Positions 28,770-37,418 of a stretch of 64,000 nucleotides of DNA are shown in pieces. Within the stretch, counting starts at the first letter, position 1. The number at the start of each line of letters is the position of its first letter. The position numbers and the translations under genes were made by a program. The stretch lies in NCBI RefSeq assembly GCF_009688945.1, contig NZ_AP021874.1, forward strand, positions 558,001-622,000, read 5' to 3'. The DNA comes from Desulfosarcina alkanivorans. GTDB taxonomy: Bacteria; Desulfobacterota; Desulfobacteria; Desulfobacterales; Desulfosarcinaceae. The notes under the pieces were generated by a model. It had not been told where the DNA came from, searched no databases, and was given only the letters and a program-made list of their open reading frames with translations.

Positions 28770-29813
28770 CTATTGATCGAAGAATCGTTTCATGTTGAAC
28801 GCCTCCTTGTTTTTGAGCATAAAGTAAATGGCCCGGCCCAGCTTGTGGGTGAAGATTCCCAGAGCCTTGCCTTTATTGTATTTGTGTTCCAGTTTGGAAA
28901 CGAAATACTTTGCCTGGGATGAATCCCTGAGCATGAGGATCGCGGCTTCCTTGATCGCCCATTTGAGATGGTGGTTGCCGATCTTCTTGTTGCTGTGCCC
29001 GGCCCACTTGCCGTCGGACTCTTTTACCGGCCGGATCAGCCTGGCATAGGATGAGAAATCCTGTACCCTGGGAAACCGCCTGACATCATGGACCTCGTAC
29101 AGGATTACCAGGGCCAGGATCTGCCCGACACCGGGGATTGAGCGCAGCAGATATAAAGTGTGGTAATCATGCTGGCGGGCGGTTTTTTCGATATGCCATT
29201 CAAGCTTTTTAAGAATCTGATTCATGGCATCGATCATGGCCAAGTCGACTTCGATGCTCTTTCTGACAGCCGGGTCTTCAAACCTTTCGGCGACACCGCC
29301 ATGGTTGTATTTGCGTGACAATTTTTTCCTGAACGCCGGCAGGTTGTACTGGGTATTGGTGTTGTTAATATGGGCTACCAGTTCGCTGCATCGTCTCGAC
29401 AGATACATGCGCCGGCGCAGCAGATCCCGTGTTGCCCGCCACTTGGCCGGATAGGGATAAGCGGTGGGAAAATTGCCGCCTTTGAGTAACATGGCGAGTT
29501 TGTAAGAATCGATTTTATCGTTTTTGGTTTTGCCGCCGTGGATGGCTTTCATGTATAATGCGTGTCCAAGGACGAAATCGATTTTGTGATCGGCGCACAG
29601 ATCGGCCAGCCAGTACCAGCAGAAGACACATTCAACACCGACAACAACGTCTTCGATAAACGGGAACACCAGTTCGAAAAAGAGTTCCGGGTCGGTTTTG
29701 ATATTCAGGTGAACAACAATTTTTCCTTTATGGTCGAGGATGCAGACATACATTTTCCTGGCATGCAGATCGACACCGCAGTAATACTTGTGCTGTCGGT
29801 TGTAAAATTTCAT
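28770..29813 (-). CDS. IS110/IS1111-family DEDD transposase, copy 1
   Basis: 347 residues from the ATG at 29813, which has AAGGAGG upstream; the open frame extends further but without homology. The N-terminal RuvC-like DEDD domain shows YCGVDLHARKMYVCILD, VGVECVFCWYW and KNDKIDSYKLAML. The C-terminal Transposase_20 domain shows LRSIPGVGQILALVI and the conserved Ser in DFSSYARLIRP. It catalyses RNA-guided insertion in this family. It is identical to the product at 33614-34657. Confidence 0.93.
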   Translation of the reverse strand: MKFYNRQHKYYCGVDLHARKMYVCILDHKGKIVVHLNIKTDPELFFELVFPFIEDVVVGVECVFCWYWLADLCADHKIDFVLGHALYMKAIHGGKTKNDKIDSYKLAMLLKGGNFPTAYPYPAKWRATRDLLRRRMYLSRRCSELVAHINNTNTQYNLPAFRKKLSRKYNHGGVAERFEDPAVRKSIEVDLAMIDAMNQILKKLEWHIEKTARQHDYHTLYLLRSIPGVGQILALVILYEVHDVRRFPRVQDFSSYARLIRPVKESDGKWAGHSNKKIGNHHLKWAIKEAAILMLRDSSQAKYFVSKLEHKYNKGKALGIFTHKLGRAIYFMLKNKEAFNMKRFFDQ

Positions 29814-30127
29814 GATGTGCCTCCTTTTGCTTGGGTAAGTATTTGTTAGGGGTAACAAAAGTTTACCGTTGCAAGTGAAAGGGGGCAACCCATCATCATG
29901 TTTTCTGTTCGAGAATGGGGTATTAAAAAGCTCGTCGGAGAACAGGAAATATGATGATGGGTTTACACGACAGCCCCGTTTCTTTGGGAGGCCATAACTA
30001 GTATCAATGCAATTGACGCTGACTTTGAAAAAGCTGAAAATTTTTAGTAATGCAGTAAAATTGCATTGTAAAGTAAATATTATCATGTAGCGACTCGCAA
30101 CTTTTTCAAAGCAGGTCATTGCAGACG

Positions 30128-30239
30128 TTGATCAGGCTGCGCTACGCCCGATAACCACGGAGTCGACCGGCAATTTTGCCCCAATAACCAATCACTACGT
30201 GCCTGTTATCAAGGCAAAATCGCCGGTCACCCCGGCCCG
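30128..30239. repeat. 112-bp ORF-less cassette
   Basis: Between core sites GTTGATC (30127) and GTTAAAT (30239) there is room only for an attC: CGATAAC near 30149, left arm GACCGGCAATTTTGCC, right arm GGCAAAATCGCCGGTC, then CCC and GTTAAAT. No reading frame or promoter is visible. Confidence 0.65.
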
Positions 30240-30243
30240 TTAA

Positions 30244-30900
30244 ATGCCTCAAGGTATTCCCGTGGAAATTTTGAATAATAGAGAGTTGGCCATTGCTTTT
30301 TGGTTGATTGTCATCTTTGTCTATATGCTTATCTCTAAAAAAATGGGAGAGGTAAGAAAGTCGTTTAAGAGCCTTTTATCGGCTTTTTTTGCAAGGCAGA
30401 TAGTATCAGTATTATTTTTGATGCTTATCTACATGGGCTTAATTGTTTATGTGTTGTCAAAATTTGGATTGTGGAACGTTGAACAGATAAAAAACACAGT
30501 TTTTTGGTGTGTTTCAGTAGGATTTTTATCTCTTTTTAAGCTGGAGACCATTAAAAAAGATAAAAGCTTTTTTATTAATTCCGTTATCAATAATCTAAAG
30601 TTGCTCGCTGTTATTCAGTTTATCATAGGTATATACACATTTCCGCTATTGATCGAGATTACAATTACACCAGTAATAGCGGGAATCGTAGCAATGACAG
30701 CTATTACAGATTCAGATCATAAGTATATTAAGGTCAAAAGACTGCTTGATACTTTATTATCAGCTTTTGGTTTTATTGTTATTTGCTACACAATTTTCAT
30801 GTTGGCTACGCATTTTGGAGAAATCGCTAAAGAGAAAACGCTATTCGATTTTGTAATTCCTCCATTGTTAACTCTTTTATACCTCCCATTCATTGGTTGA
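30244..30900 (+). pseudogene. Multi-pass membrane protein, 3' end cut by RAYT element
   Basis: The frame gives 218 residues with about six hydrophobic segments (near 15-30, 50-75, 85-100, 115-140, 145-155, 170-190) and ends abruptly in a seventh (LLTLLYLPFIG). The stop codon is formed by the first bases of the RAYT element at 30898. The original C-terminus is missing on the other side of the element. Family not recognised. It begins only 5 bp after the core G, so an in-frame start further in (Met36) is also possible. Confidence 0.65.
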
Positions 30901-31011
30901 AATGGGGTCGGGCCGCGCTAACATATTATAATCAAAAGGAATGAACCTAAAACACGCTATGAAAACCGGCCTATATTGCACTTTTTGGGTGCCAAAAAGA
31001 ACATTTTAGCC

Positions 31012-31593
31012 ATGGCAAGGGCAAAACGACACTATATCCCAGGACAAATTTGGCACATTACGCACCGGTGCCACAAACGGGAATTCCTGCTCAAGTTTGC
31101 TAAAGACAAGCGACGATGGCTGCAGTGGCTTTATGAAGCAAAAAAGCGATATGGGTTAGTGATCCTTAACTATACGGTTACATCGAATCATATTCATCTT
31201 CTCGTAGCTGATGATACGGACCGCAAGACAATACCCAATTCCATCAAACTGATTGCCGGCAGAACCGGGCAGGAATACAATCAACGGAAAAATCGAAAGG
31301 GGGCGTTTTGGGAAGACCGCTATCATGCAACGGCAATCGAAAACGGTGAACACCTGCTGAAGTGTATTGTATATATCGATTTGAATATGGTTCGGGCAGG
31401 GGTTGTGAACCACCCTTCCGAATGGCCTTACAGTGGCTATAATGAAATACAAAAGCCACGAAGGAAATTTGTCCTGATTCATTACGACAGGCTCAGACAA
31501 CTCATGGGTTTCGATAGTTACCAGGAAGTACGGATCAACCAAAAAAAGTGGGTTGAAGCCTGCTTGAAAGAGAAAGGGGTCGGGCTAAGCTAA
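31012..31593 (+). CDS. RAYT / IS200-like Y1 transposase, first type
   Basis: 193 residues from the ATG at 31012 (MARAKRHYIPGQIWHITH). The HUH metal motif is HIHLLV at about residue 65, with the probable nucleophile Tyr in EYNQRKNRKGAFW. The family (REP-associated tyrosine transposases) nicks single-stranded hairpins and is often domesticated. It is about 70 percent similar by eye to the second RAYT 92 bp downstream. Confidence 0.88.
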   Translation: MARAKRHYIPGQIWHITHRCHKREFLLKFAKDKRRWLQWLYEAKKRYGLVILNYTVTSNHIHLLVADDTDRKTIPNSIKLIAGRTGQEYNQRKNRKGAFWEDRYHATAIENGEHLLKCIVYIDLNMVRAGVVNHPSEWPYSGYNEIQKPRRKFVLIHYDRLRQLMGFDSYQEVRINQKKWVEACLKEKGVGLS

Positions 31594-31685
31594 CTATTAA
31601 AAATTATTTGCAATTCATATAATTCTTGACCAAAAAAACGGCCCTATATTGCATTTTTTAGGGGTAAAAAAGACGATATAGACGG

Positions 31686-32468
31686 ATGGCCAGAGCAAAA
31701 CGACATTATATTCCCGGGCAAGTTTGGCATATAACCCACCGATGCCATAAGAGAGAGTTTTTGCTCAAATTCTCAAGGGATCGTAACCGGTGGCTGCAGT
31801 TGCTTTATGAAGCGAGAAATCGTTTTGGGCTGTCAGTATTGAATTATGCCGTGACGTCGAACCATATTCATCTGCTGGTATCGGATGACGCGGGGCGGAA
31901 AGTCATACCCGATTCAATCAAAATGATAGCCGGTAGAACCGCTCAGGAATACAATCGACGAAAAAAGCGAAAAGGCGCGTTTTGGGAGGACCGGTATCAC
32001 GCCACTGCTGTCGAGGGCGGTGAGCATCTATTGAGGTGCCTGGTATACATTGATCTCAACATGGTTCGTGCCGGTATCGTGGGACACCCTTCAGAGTGGG
32101 GTTATTCTGGTTACAACGAAATACAGAATCCAAAACGGAAACAAGTGCTGATAAATTATCAGAAGCTCAGGGAGTTGCTTGGATTCGGAACTTATGAAGA
32201 GGTCAAGTCCGCTCATGAAAAGTGGGTTGAAAGCAGCCTGGCTAACGGTGACACTGGTCGCGAAGAAAAATGGAGCCGAAGCATAGCCGTAGGAAGTAAA
32301 GATTTTATTGACAGAATAAAGACCAAGATGGGGATTATGGCTACGGGGCGCCAGAGAAGTGAAATCGGGGGATCCTATCAACTAAGGGAGGGGCAAACTG
32401 TCTATGGTGACCATTTTGGTGCCCAAAAGAGCAATATAGGCCCTGAAAATGCCTATTTTTGGAGCTAA
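31686..32468 (+). CDS. RAYT / IS200-like Y1 transposase, second type
   Basis: 260 residues with the same core (HIHLLVSDD, EYNRRKKRKGAFWEDRYHAT), plus a C-terminal extension of about 60 residues not present in the first type. It is identical in sequence to the copy at 43659-44441, which has stayed intact while the first-type gene there is broken. This suggests that it is the active enzyme (inference). Confidence 0.88.
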   Translation: MARAKRHYIPGQVWHITHRCHKREFLLKFSRDRNRWLQLLYEARNRFGLSVLNYAVTSNHIHLLVSDDAGRKVIPDSIKMIAGRTAQEYNRRKKRKGAFWEDRYHATAVEGGEHLLRCLVYIDLNMVRAGIVGHPSEWGYSGYNEIQNPKRKQVLINYQKLRELLGFGTYEEVKSAHEKWVESSLANGDTGREEKWSRSIAVGSKDFIDRIKTKMGIMATGRQRSEIGGSYQLREGQTVYGDHFGAQKSNIGPENAYFWS

Positions 32469-32558
32469 AACATAAAAAATACTGTAGGTTAACTTGGCCC
32501 GACCCCATTTCGCCATTTCGCACGCCCATTTCGACCCATTTCGACATTACCAGACTGG

Positions 32559-32620
32559 GTTTAACCAGGGCTTCCAGTGTATCGCGAGGACCATGCGCCC
32601 ACTGAAGCCCGCCGTAACGG
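32559..32620. other. attC with variant R' box
   Basis: R'' GTTTAAC (32559-32565), left arm CAGGGCTTCCAGT, right arm ACTGAAGCCCGCC, R' GTAACGG (32614-32620). The R' has A instead of the third-position T, and CGG instead of RRY. It closes the membrane-protein cassette invaded by the RAYT element. Confidence 0.6.
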
Positions 32621-32628
32621 CAATAAAA

Positions 32629-33078
32629 ATGGAAATAATACGCACCAACAGCTCAAATCAAGACTTTAAAAAAATTTGCAACCAACTTGATAAGGAACTT
32701 AATGCAAGGTATGGGCATGAACAGGCAATTTACGACGAGCATAATATAATTGAAGAAAACAAAACAGTAATCGTTGGTTATATAAATGAAATTCCAATGG
32801 CCATTGGTTGCTTCAAACAATTAGATAAAGACATTATAGAAATCAAAAGAATGTATGTTTCTACTTTACAAAGAAAAAAAGGTTTTGCATTAAAAATTCT
32901 ATCAGAGCTTGAAAAGTGGGCAAAGGAACTTGGGTATTCAACAGCAGTCTTGGAAACAGGCAAAAAACAACCTGAAGCAATAAGCCTGTATAAAAAAGCC
33001 AATTATGAAGTAACTGACAATTATGGCCCTTACGTTGGTATTGAGAATAGCGTATGTATGAAGAAAATCATGTTATAA
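32629..33078 (+). CDS. GNAT-family N-acetyltransferase
   Basis: 149 residues from the ATG at 32629, about 14 bp after the presumed core site. GNAT features: central strand IEIKRMYVS, the acetyl-CoA loop LQRKKGFALKIL (Q/R-x-x-G-x-G/A type) and the C-terminal strand region LETGKKQPEAISLYKKANYEVTD. The substrate is unknown; acetyltransferases are among the commonest integron cargo. The stop lies inside the R'' box of the attC, which is interrupted by IS1111 copy 2. Confidence 0.9.
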   Translation: MEIIRTNSSNQDFKKICNQLDKELNARYGHEQAIYDEHNIIEENKTVIVGYINEIPMAIGCFKQLDKDIIEIKRMYVSTLQRKKGFALKILSELEKWAKELGYSTAVLETGKKQPEAISLYKKANYEVTDNYGPYVGIENSVCMKKIML

Positions 33079-33083
33079 CATCT

Positions 33084-33613
33084 ATATGGCCTCCGGTTGT
33101 CAAGGAAAAAACTTCTCCCATGGATCGGAATAATCAATTTCTAAGCGAACCTCTTCCGTCTCTTTTCTCGGATTCCTTGACAAGCAATTCGTTGGTTCCG
33201 GCTTGCGTCTTCGGTCGCGAGCGTCAGCGCGTTTGGATAACGCGTCTGCACCAAACATCTATCAGGATTGACTGATTTGCCAGATGGTTCTTTGACAATC
33301 AGCGTGCCACCTTAAGGCGGCTTCAGAATATATTTCGATTCCCTTATTCCGGCGCAGTCAAAGGTATCGGCTCGTCCGACGGGCGGACGTCCAGTTAGGG
33401 TGTCACTCGGATAAGGGGCAGAACACGATCACCACCGGTCAAGCTATCCGTATGCGTGGATGGAACCGAAAGGTGCCGCCAATCAAAGCATTGAGCTTCG
33501 GGCATCGGGTCCACTCTTTTTTCGCAGTCGGGCTGCATGTCTTAAATCGAGAGACTCAGATCCGCCCGTTTGATCTCAGTTATGCGATAAGTTGACACCT
33601 TCCGGTTCCACAT
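33084..33613 (-). ncRNA. Candidate bridge/seekRNA region of IS1111 element, copy 2
   Basis: The same 530-bp non-coding end as in copy 1. The lack of coding potential together with almost perfect conservation between the copies is compatible with a functional guide RNA or simply with recent transposition. Confidence 0.4.
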
Positions 33614-34657
33614 CTATTGATCGAAGAATCGTTTCATGTTGAACGCCTCCTTGTTTTTGAGCATAAAGTAAATGGCCCGGCCCAGCTTGTGGGTGAAGAT
33701 TCCCAGAGCCTTGCCTTTATTGTATTTGTGTTCCAGTTTGGAAACGAAATACTTTGCCTGGGATGAATCCCTGAGCATGAGGATCGCGGCTTCCTTGATC
33801 GCCCATTTGAGATGGTGGTTGCCGATCTTCTTGTTGCTGTGCCCGGCCCACTTGCCGTCGGACTCTTTTACCGGCCGGATCAGCCTGGCATAGGATGAGA
33901 AATCCTGTACCCTGGGAAACCGCCTGACATCATGGACCTCGTACAGGATTACCAGGGCCAGGATCTGCCCGACACCGGGGATTGAGCGCAGCAGATATAA
34001 AGTGTGGTAATCATGCTGGCGGGCGGTTTTTTCGATATGCCATTCAAGCTTTTTAAGAATCTGATTCATGGCATCGATCATGGCCAAGTCGACTTCGATG
34101 CTCTTTCTGACAGCCGGGTCTTCAAACCTTTCGGCGACACCGCCATGGTTGTATTTGCGTGACAATTTTTTCCTGAACGCCGGCAGGTTGTACTGGGTAT
34201 TGGTGTTGTTAATATGGGCTACCAGTTCGCTGCATCGTCTCGACAGATACATGCGCCGGCGCAGCAGATCCCGTGTTGCCCGCCACTTGGCCGGATAGGG
34301 ATAAGCGGTGGGAAAATTGCCGCCTTTGAGTAACATGGCGAGTTTGTAAGAATCGATTTTATCGTTTTTGGTTTTGCCGCCGTGGATGGCTTTCATGTAT
34401 AATGCGTGTCCAAGGACGAAATCGATTTTGTGATCGGCGCACAGATCGGCCAGCCAGTACCAGCAGAAGACACATTCAACACCGACAACAACGTCTTCGA
34501 TAAACGGGAACACCAGTTCGAAAAAGAGTTCCGGGTCGGTTTTGATATTCAGGTGAACAACAATTTTTCCTTTATGGTCGAGGATGCAGACATACATTTT
34601 CCTGGCATGCAGATCGACACCGCAGTAATACTTGTGCTGTCGGTTGTAAAATTTCAT
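33614..34657 (-). CDS. IS110/IS1111-family DEDD transposase, copy 2
   Basis: 347 residues, the same protein as at 28770-29813, with the same ATG after AAGGAGG. Both copies are complete, so either could supply the enzyme for further moves. The long upstream extension of the open frame into the 182-bp repeat on this strand is not part of the gene. Confidence 0.93.
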   Translation of the reverse strand: MKFYNRQHKYYCGVDLHARKMYVCILDHKGKIVVHLNIKTDPELFFELVFPFIEDVVVGVECVFCWYWLADLCADHKIDFVLGHALYMKAIHGGKTKNDKIDSYKLAMLLKGGNFPTAYPYPAKWRATRDLLRRRMYLSRRCSELVAHINNTNTQYNLPAFRKKLSRKYNHGGVAERFEDPAVRKSIEVDLAMIDAMNQILKKLEWHIEKTARQHDYHTLYLLRSIPGVGQILALVILYEVHDVRRFPRVQDFSSYARLIRPVKESDGKWAGHSNKKIGNHHLKWAIKEAAILMLRDSSQAKYFVSKLEHKYNKGKALGIFTHKLGRAIYFMLKNKEAFNMKRFFDQ

Positions 34658-34915
34658 GATGTGCCTCCTTTTGCTTGGGTAAGTATTTGTTAGGGGTAAC
34701 AAAAGTTTACCGTTGCAAGTGAAAGGGGGCAACCCATCATCATGTTTTCTGTTCGAGAATGGGGTATTAAAAAGCTCGTCGGAGAACAGGAAATATGATG
34801 ATGGGTTTACACGACAGCCCCGTTTCTTTGGGAGGCCATAACTAGTATCAAATCGCTCCACCTGACCAGATTTACCGCCTAAAATCGGCGGTAAATCTGG
34901 CAGGTGAGCTCCAAT

Positions 34916-35097
34916 GATAAGCTGGACCGCTCCGCGCTCCAGCTTATCGTCGCCGGCTGCTTCGCCATGGGCCTGAACGTGTCGCGCTGCGCGCTCCACT
35001 TATCAGGCCCATGGAGCCGACTGCGATTCTCGCCTCCGGCCCGAAATAAAAACCATTTCGTCCCGGAGCCTGCGAGTCTCGCGGCTCATCCGGCGAC
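34916..35097. repeat. 182-bp palindromic ORF-less cassette, copy 3
   Basis: Same length and structure as copies 1 and 2, with GCGGCTCATCC instead of GCGCCTCATCC near the end. Preceded by GAGCTCCAAT of the GNAT attC and followed by GTTAGCT (35098-35104). Confidence 0.85.
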
Positions 35098-35452
35098 GTT
35101 AGCTGAATAGAGATTGGAGGCACACCTATATGATTATACGATTAGAAAGAAAAGACGATTACACCCAAGTTGAAGAACTTACAAGAGAAGCCTTTTGGAA
35201 TTTATATTTTCCTGGATGTAATGAACACTATTTATGTCACATATTACGTGGGCATAAAGATTTTATCAGTGAACTTGATTATGTAGTAGAACTTGATGGT
35301 AAAATAGTTGCTTCCATTATGTATACACACTCTTATTTGATCAATAATGATGAAGAAACAGTTCAAACTGTATCTTTTGGCCCTCTCTGTGTTCATCCCG
35401 ATTATCAACGAAAAGGTATTGGCTCGGCATTAATTGAAAAGACAAAATCATT

Positions 35453-37016
35453 GTACGCGTTCACGGGATATTCCCGTATGAATCAAATCCAGGAAAGGTC
35501 AGGCATTATATTACGAAAGTAGGAAGCAATACATTCCACGAGAAATGGGAACGTGGGCTTTTCATTTAAACGGCAGGTCTCTTTCAGTGACAAGATCCGC
35601 TCGACCCACCGATTACCCTTTTCGCTTTGGGTTCCCAGACTGCGTTTTCGCCACAGCACACCAAAACGTAAGGCCCGCTCAGCGCGATTATTTGTAGGTT
35701 CGACGCCATGGTGATCGAGAAAGGTCCACAGACTGTCCATTTCCCGTACGATCTGACGGGCAAGTCTACCAGCATCGGTCTTGTCCTCCTCCCAAAGGGA
35801 GACGGTGAACAAGAAGAACGTATAAAAATCCGACCACTGTTTTGAGTCGGGAGGTTCTTTGGCAAACGATACCAGTTGCCTCAGCCAGGCGGCGACGATT
35901 TCTCCGAAGCGGCGAAGGTCGGGTTTCTTTCTTTCCGTCAGGGCATCGGCCTTGCGGATCAGGTGAGCCAGGCAGGTTTGGCGGTGCACCCATTTTTGGT
36001 ATAGGCCGTATCCATCACTGACCAGAATGCCGTTCCAATCCTGGATTAAGTTTTCGAAGGCCTCCTTAGACCGGTGTGGGTCGATACGATAAAATGCCAC
36101 CCGTTCATTTACCATGGCCCACAGCCAGTGCAGATCATTTTGCTTAAACCAGGATGTTTCGTCGATGTAGTTACACCAAAAGCGTCGGGCGATCTGGCCG
36201 ATGCGTTCGTAGACTGGCAATAGCGCATTTGAGGTGCGGTCGACAATTTTCTGGATGGTTCCGGTGGCAATGGGAATGTCTAATACAGATTCGCACAACT
36301 TTTTGACATCGTTTCGGCTCATGCCCTTGATGCCGCTCAGTTCACCGATAAAGGCGGTAAAACGAGGACCGTAACCGGTGGACATCTCAGGTGGCAGCAT
36401 GGCTTTGACCACGTTACCGCAGTTAGGGCAATCGCATTGCTGGAGAAGATAGTGATTGACTTGCATTTCGATTTCGGGAAGCTCAATATGTTGATGTACG
36501 TAAAACGTTTTCATCTTTTCCTGATCGAAAGCCGAATGCCCGCATGAGCAACGTTGCGGGGTCAACCAATAGCTCTCGGTCGGGTCCAGCACTTGCTGCT
36601 GGTGCGGCTTATGGCCTTTCTGACCGCCTTTAGCCTTTTTGCTCTTTTTTTGCTTTCTCTTCTTCCTCGCAAAAGGTGGATCGGAAGACGGTGGCTTGCT
36701 GGAGTTGTGAGAATTTTTCCGGGTCCGAACCTCGAGCTTCTCGAGCCGTTTTTCGTGGAGTGCAATCCGCTGTTCCATATCGAAAAGCGTCCGTTCCAGA
36801 GCCATGATGTAATGACGCACCGGCTCTGGCGTCAGTTGCCAATCGAGTTCCGAAAAAGGTCTTTTGAGTGCCATGAAAAGCACCCTATCATAGCCAAAAA
36901 GAAAAATCTAGATTTATTTTGAATTATTCCAGATGGTTAGGAACCTTGCTTTTGTGTATTGATTTCGGGGACTTGCGAAGCCAATCGGACCATCAAAGTA
37001 CCCCGTGAATGCTTAC
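35453..37016 (-). mobile_element. One-ORF IS66-family element, copy A
   Basis: 1564 bp. The 8-bp target duplication is AAATCATT at 35445-35452 and 37017-37024. Imperfect terminal inverted repeats have the form GTA.GC.TTCACGGG.TA. It carries only the large transposase gene and no TnpA/TnpB helpers, like the ISBst12 subgroup. It is a copy of 50629-52192 in opposite orientation. Confidence 0.92.
35483..36874 (-). CDS. IS66-family transposase (TnpC type), copy A
   Basis: 463 residues from the ATG at 36874 with AGGG upstream; a GTG at 36883 is also possible. It has an N-terminal coiled coil, a basic Lys-rich stretch, a zinc-finger-like region (RCSCGH and CDCPNCG) and the DDE catalytic core with Asp in CNYIDETSWF, Asp in GILVSDGYGLY and Glu in NNRAERALRFG. 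Identical to the product at 50771-52162. Confidence 0.94.
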   Translation of the reverse strand: MALKRPFSELDWQLTPEPVRHYIMALERTLFDMEQRIALHEKRLEKLEVRTRKNSHNSSKPPSSDPPFARKKRKQKKSKKAKGGQKGHKPHQQQVLDPTESYWLTPQRCSCGHSAFDQEKMKTFYVHQHIELPEIEMQVNHYLLQQCDCPNCGNVVKAMLPPEMSTGYGPRFTAFIGELSGIKGMSRNDVKKLCESVLDIPIATGTIQKIVDRTSNALLPVYERIGQIARRFWCNYIDETSWFKQNDLHWLWAMVNERVAFYRIDPHRSKEAFENLIQDWNGILVSDGYGLYQKWVHRQTCLAHLIRKADALTERKKPDLRRFGEIVAAWLRQLVSFAKEPPDSKQWSDFYTFFLFTVSLWEEDKTDAGRLARQIVREMDSLWTFLDHHGVEPTNNRAERALRFGVLWRKRSLGTQSEKGNRWVERILSLKETCRLNEKPTFPFLVECIASYFRNIMPDLSWI

Positions 37017-37338
37017 AAATCATTAGTTGCAAATATGGGAGTCCCAGCAATTATTATTTACGGCGATCCACACAATTATTGTAAGCATGGCTTTAAAAAC
37101 GGTATTGACTATCAAGTAAGTAATATGGATGGGGAATATCCGTTTGGATTACTCGTTCTTGAACTTCAGCCAGGATTCTTTGGAAATAAAAAGTGGAAAA
37201 TTAAGCAAAGTGATGCGTTTAATTTAGATCAAGACGAGGCAAATAAATTTGATAAAAAATTTCAAAAAAAAGAAAAGAAATATCAATATAGCCAAGAACT
37301 ATTTAAAATGACCATAAGAGCTTACTTAAAAAATAACA

Positions 37339-37418
37339 GCTAACAAAACGTTTCACCATCGCTCCACTACGTTACGCTGGACGCGCGTGATCGCGCGCCG
37401 GTGAACTTACCGATAAGC
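37339..37418. other. attC of the split GNAT cassette
   Basis: R'' AGCTAAC (37339-37345), left arm AAACGTTTCACC, inner palindrome GCGCGTGATCGCGC, right arm GGTGAACTTACC, then GATAAGC of the next 182-bp unit (37412-37418). Confidence 0.78.

Larger units (their letters stand above)
28236..30005 (-). mobile_element. IS1111-type element in attC, copy 1
   Basis: About 1770 bp, with subterminal inverted repeats TATGGCCTCC (28241-28250) and GGAGGCCATA (29987-29996) and no target duplication, as expected for IS110/IS1111 elements. The ends were fixed by comparison with copy 2 at 33080-34849; outside these points the two flanks differ. It holds one DEDD transposase gene and about 530 bp of non-coding DNA after it. 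A single base difference from copy 2 was noticed near 28329. Confidence 0.88.
28229..30133. other. attC of the phosphoesterase cassette, split by IS1111-type element
   Basis: R'' GTATAAC (28229-28235), IS (28236-30005), then the remaining attC: left arm around CTTTGAAAAAG (30019-30029), right arm CTTTTTCAAAG (near 30102) and R' GTTGATC (30127-30133). Joining the two halves restores a normal attC, so the IS entered directly after the R'' box. Confidence 0.78.
30898..32512 (+). mobile_element. Twin-RAYT (Y1 transposase) element, copy 1
   Basis: About 1615 bp bounded by TGAAATGGGGTCGGGCC and its near-complement GGCCCGACCCCATTTCG. Inside are two different RAYT genes, each preceded by a similar leader (GGGGTCGGGC, then CCTATATTGCA); the right end carries the complement GCAATATAGG. 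Thus it looks like two related units that now share outer ends. No target duplication is seen, as expected for Y1 elements. Confidence 0.78.
33080..34849 (-). mobile_element. IS1111-type element in attC, copy 2
   Basis: 1770 bp, same orientation and same subterminal repeats as copy 1 (TATGGCCTCC near 33085 and GGAGGCCATA near 34831). Flanks outside the two ends are unrelated to copy 1, apart from the shared TATAAC target. Confidence 0.88.
33073..34922. other. attC of the GNAT cassette, split by IS1111-type element
   Basis: R'' TTATAAC (33073-33079), IS (33080-34849), then left arm TCCACCTGACCAGATTTACCG, right arm CGGTAAATCTGGCAGGTGAGC, and finally GATAAGC of the next 182-bp unit (34916-34922). 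The insertion point after R'' is the same as in the other split attC. Confidence 0.78.
35130..37343 (+). pseudogene. GNAT acetyltransferase split by IS66-type insertion
   Basis: The N-terminal part is 35130-35452, starting at an ATG after GGAGG; the C-terminal part is 37025-37343. Removing the IS and one copy of the AAATCATT duplication restores one frame of 213 residues. The acetyl-CoA loop HPDYQRKGIGSALIEK lies just before the break, and the C-terminal half has IIIYGDPHNYCKHGFK, the pattern of the N-acetyltransferase group with a YG.P.YY.. motif. The gene is inactive in this arrangement. The substrate is unknown. Confidence 0.88.

Noticed and set aside
28236-34849. The two IS1111 copies as a composite transposon moving the genes between them
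   Set aside because: Each copy sits separately in its own attC after R'', and IS1111 elements do not form composites by end pairing; two independent insertions are simpler.
33614-34999. 461-residue version of the IS1111 transposase with an N-terminal extension
   Set aside because: The extension reads through the IS end, attC remains and the 182-bp repeat on the minus strand; the ATG at 34657 has a strong ribosome-binding site and matches family length.
34904-35110. Small protein encoded by the 182-bp unit (reading frame repeated in several copies)
   Set aside because: Frames through the palindromes have no ribosome-binding site, differ in start context between copies and end in different flanks; structure, not coding, is conserved.
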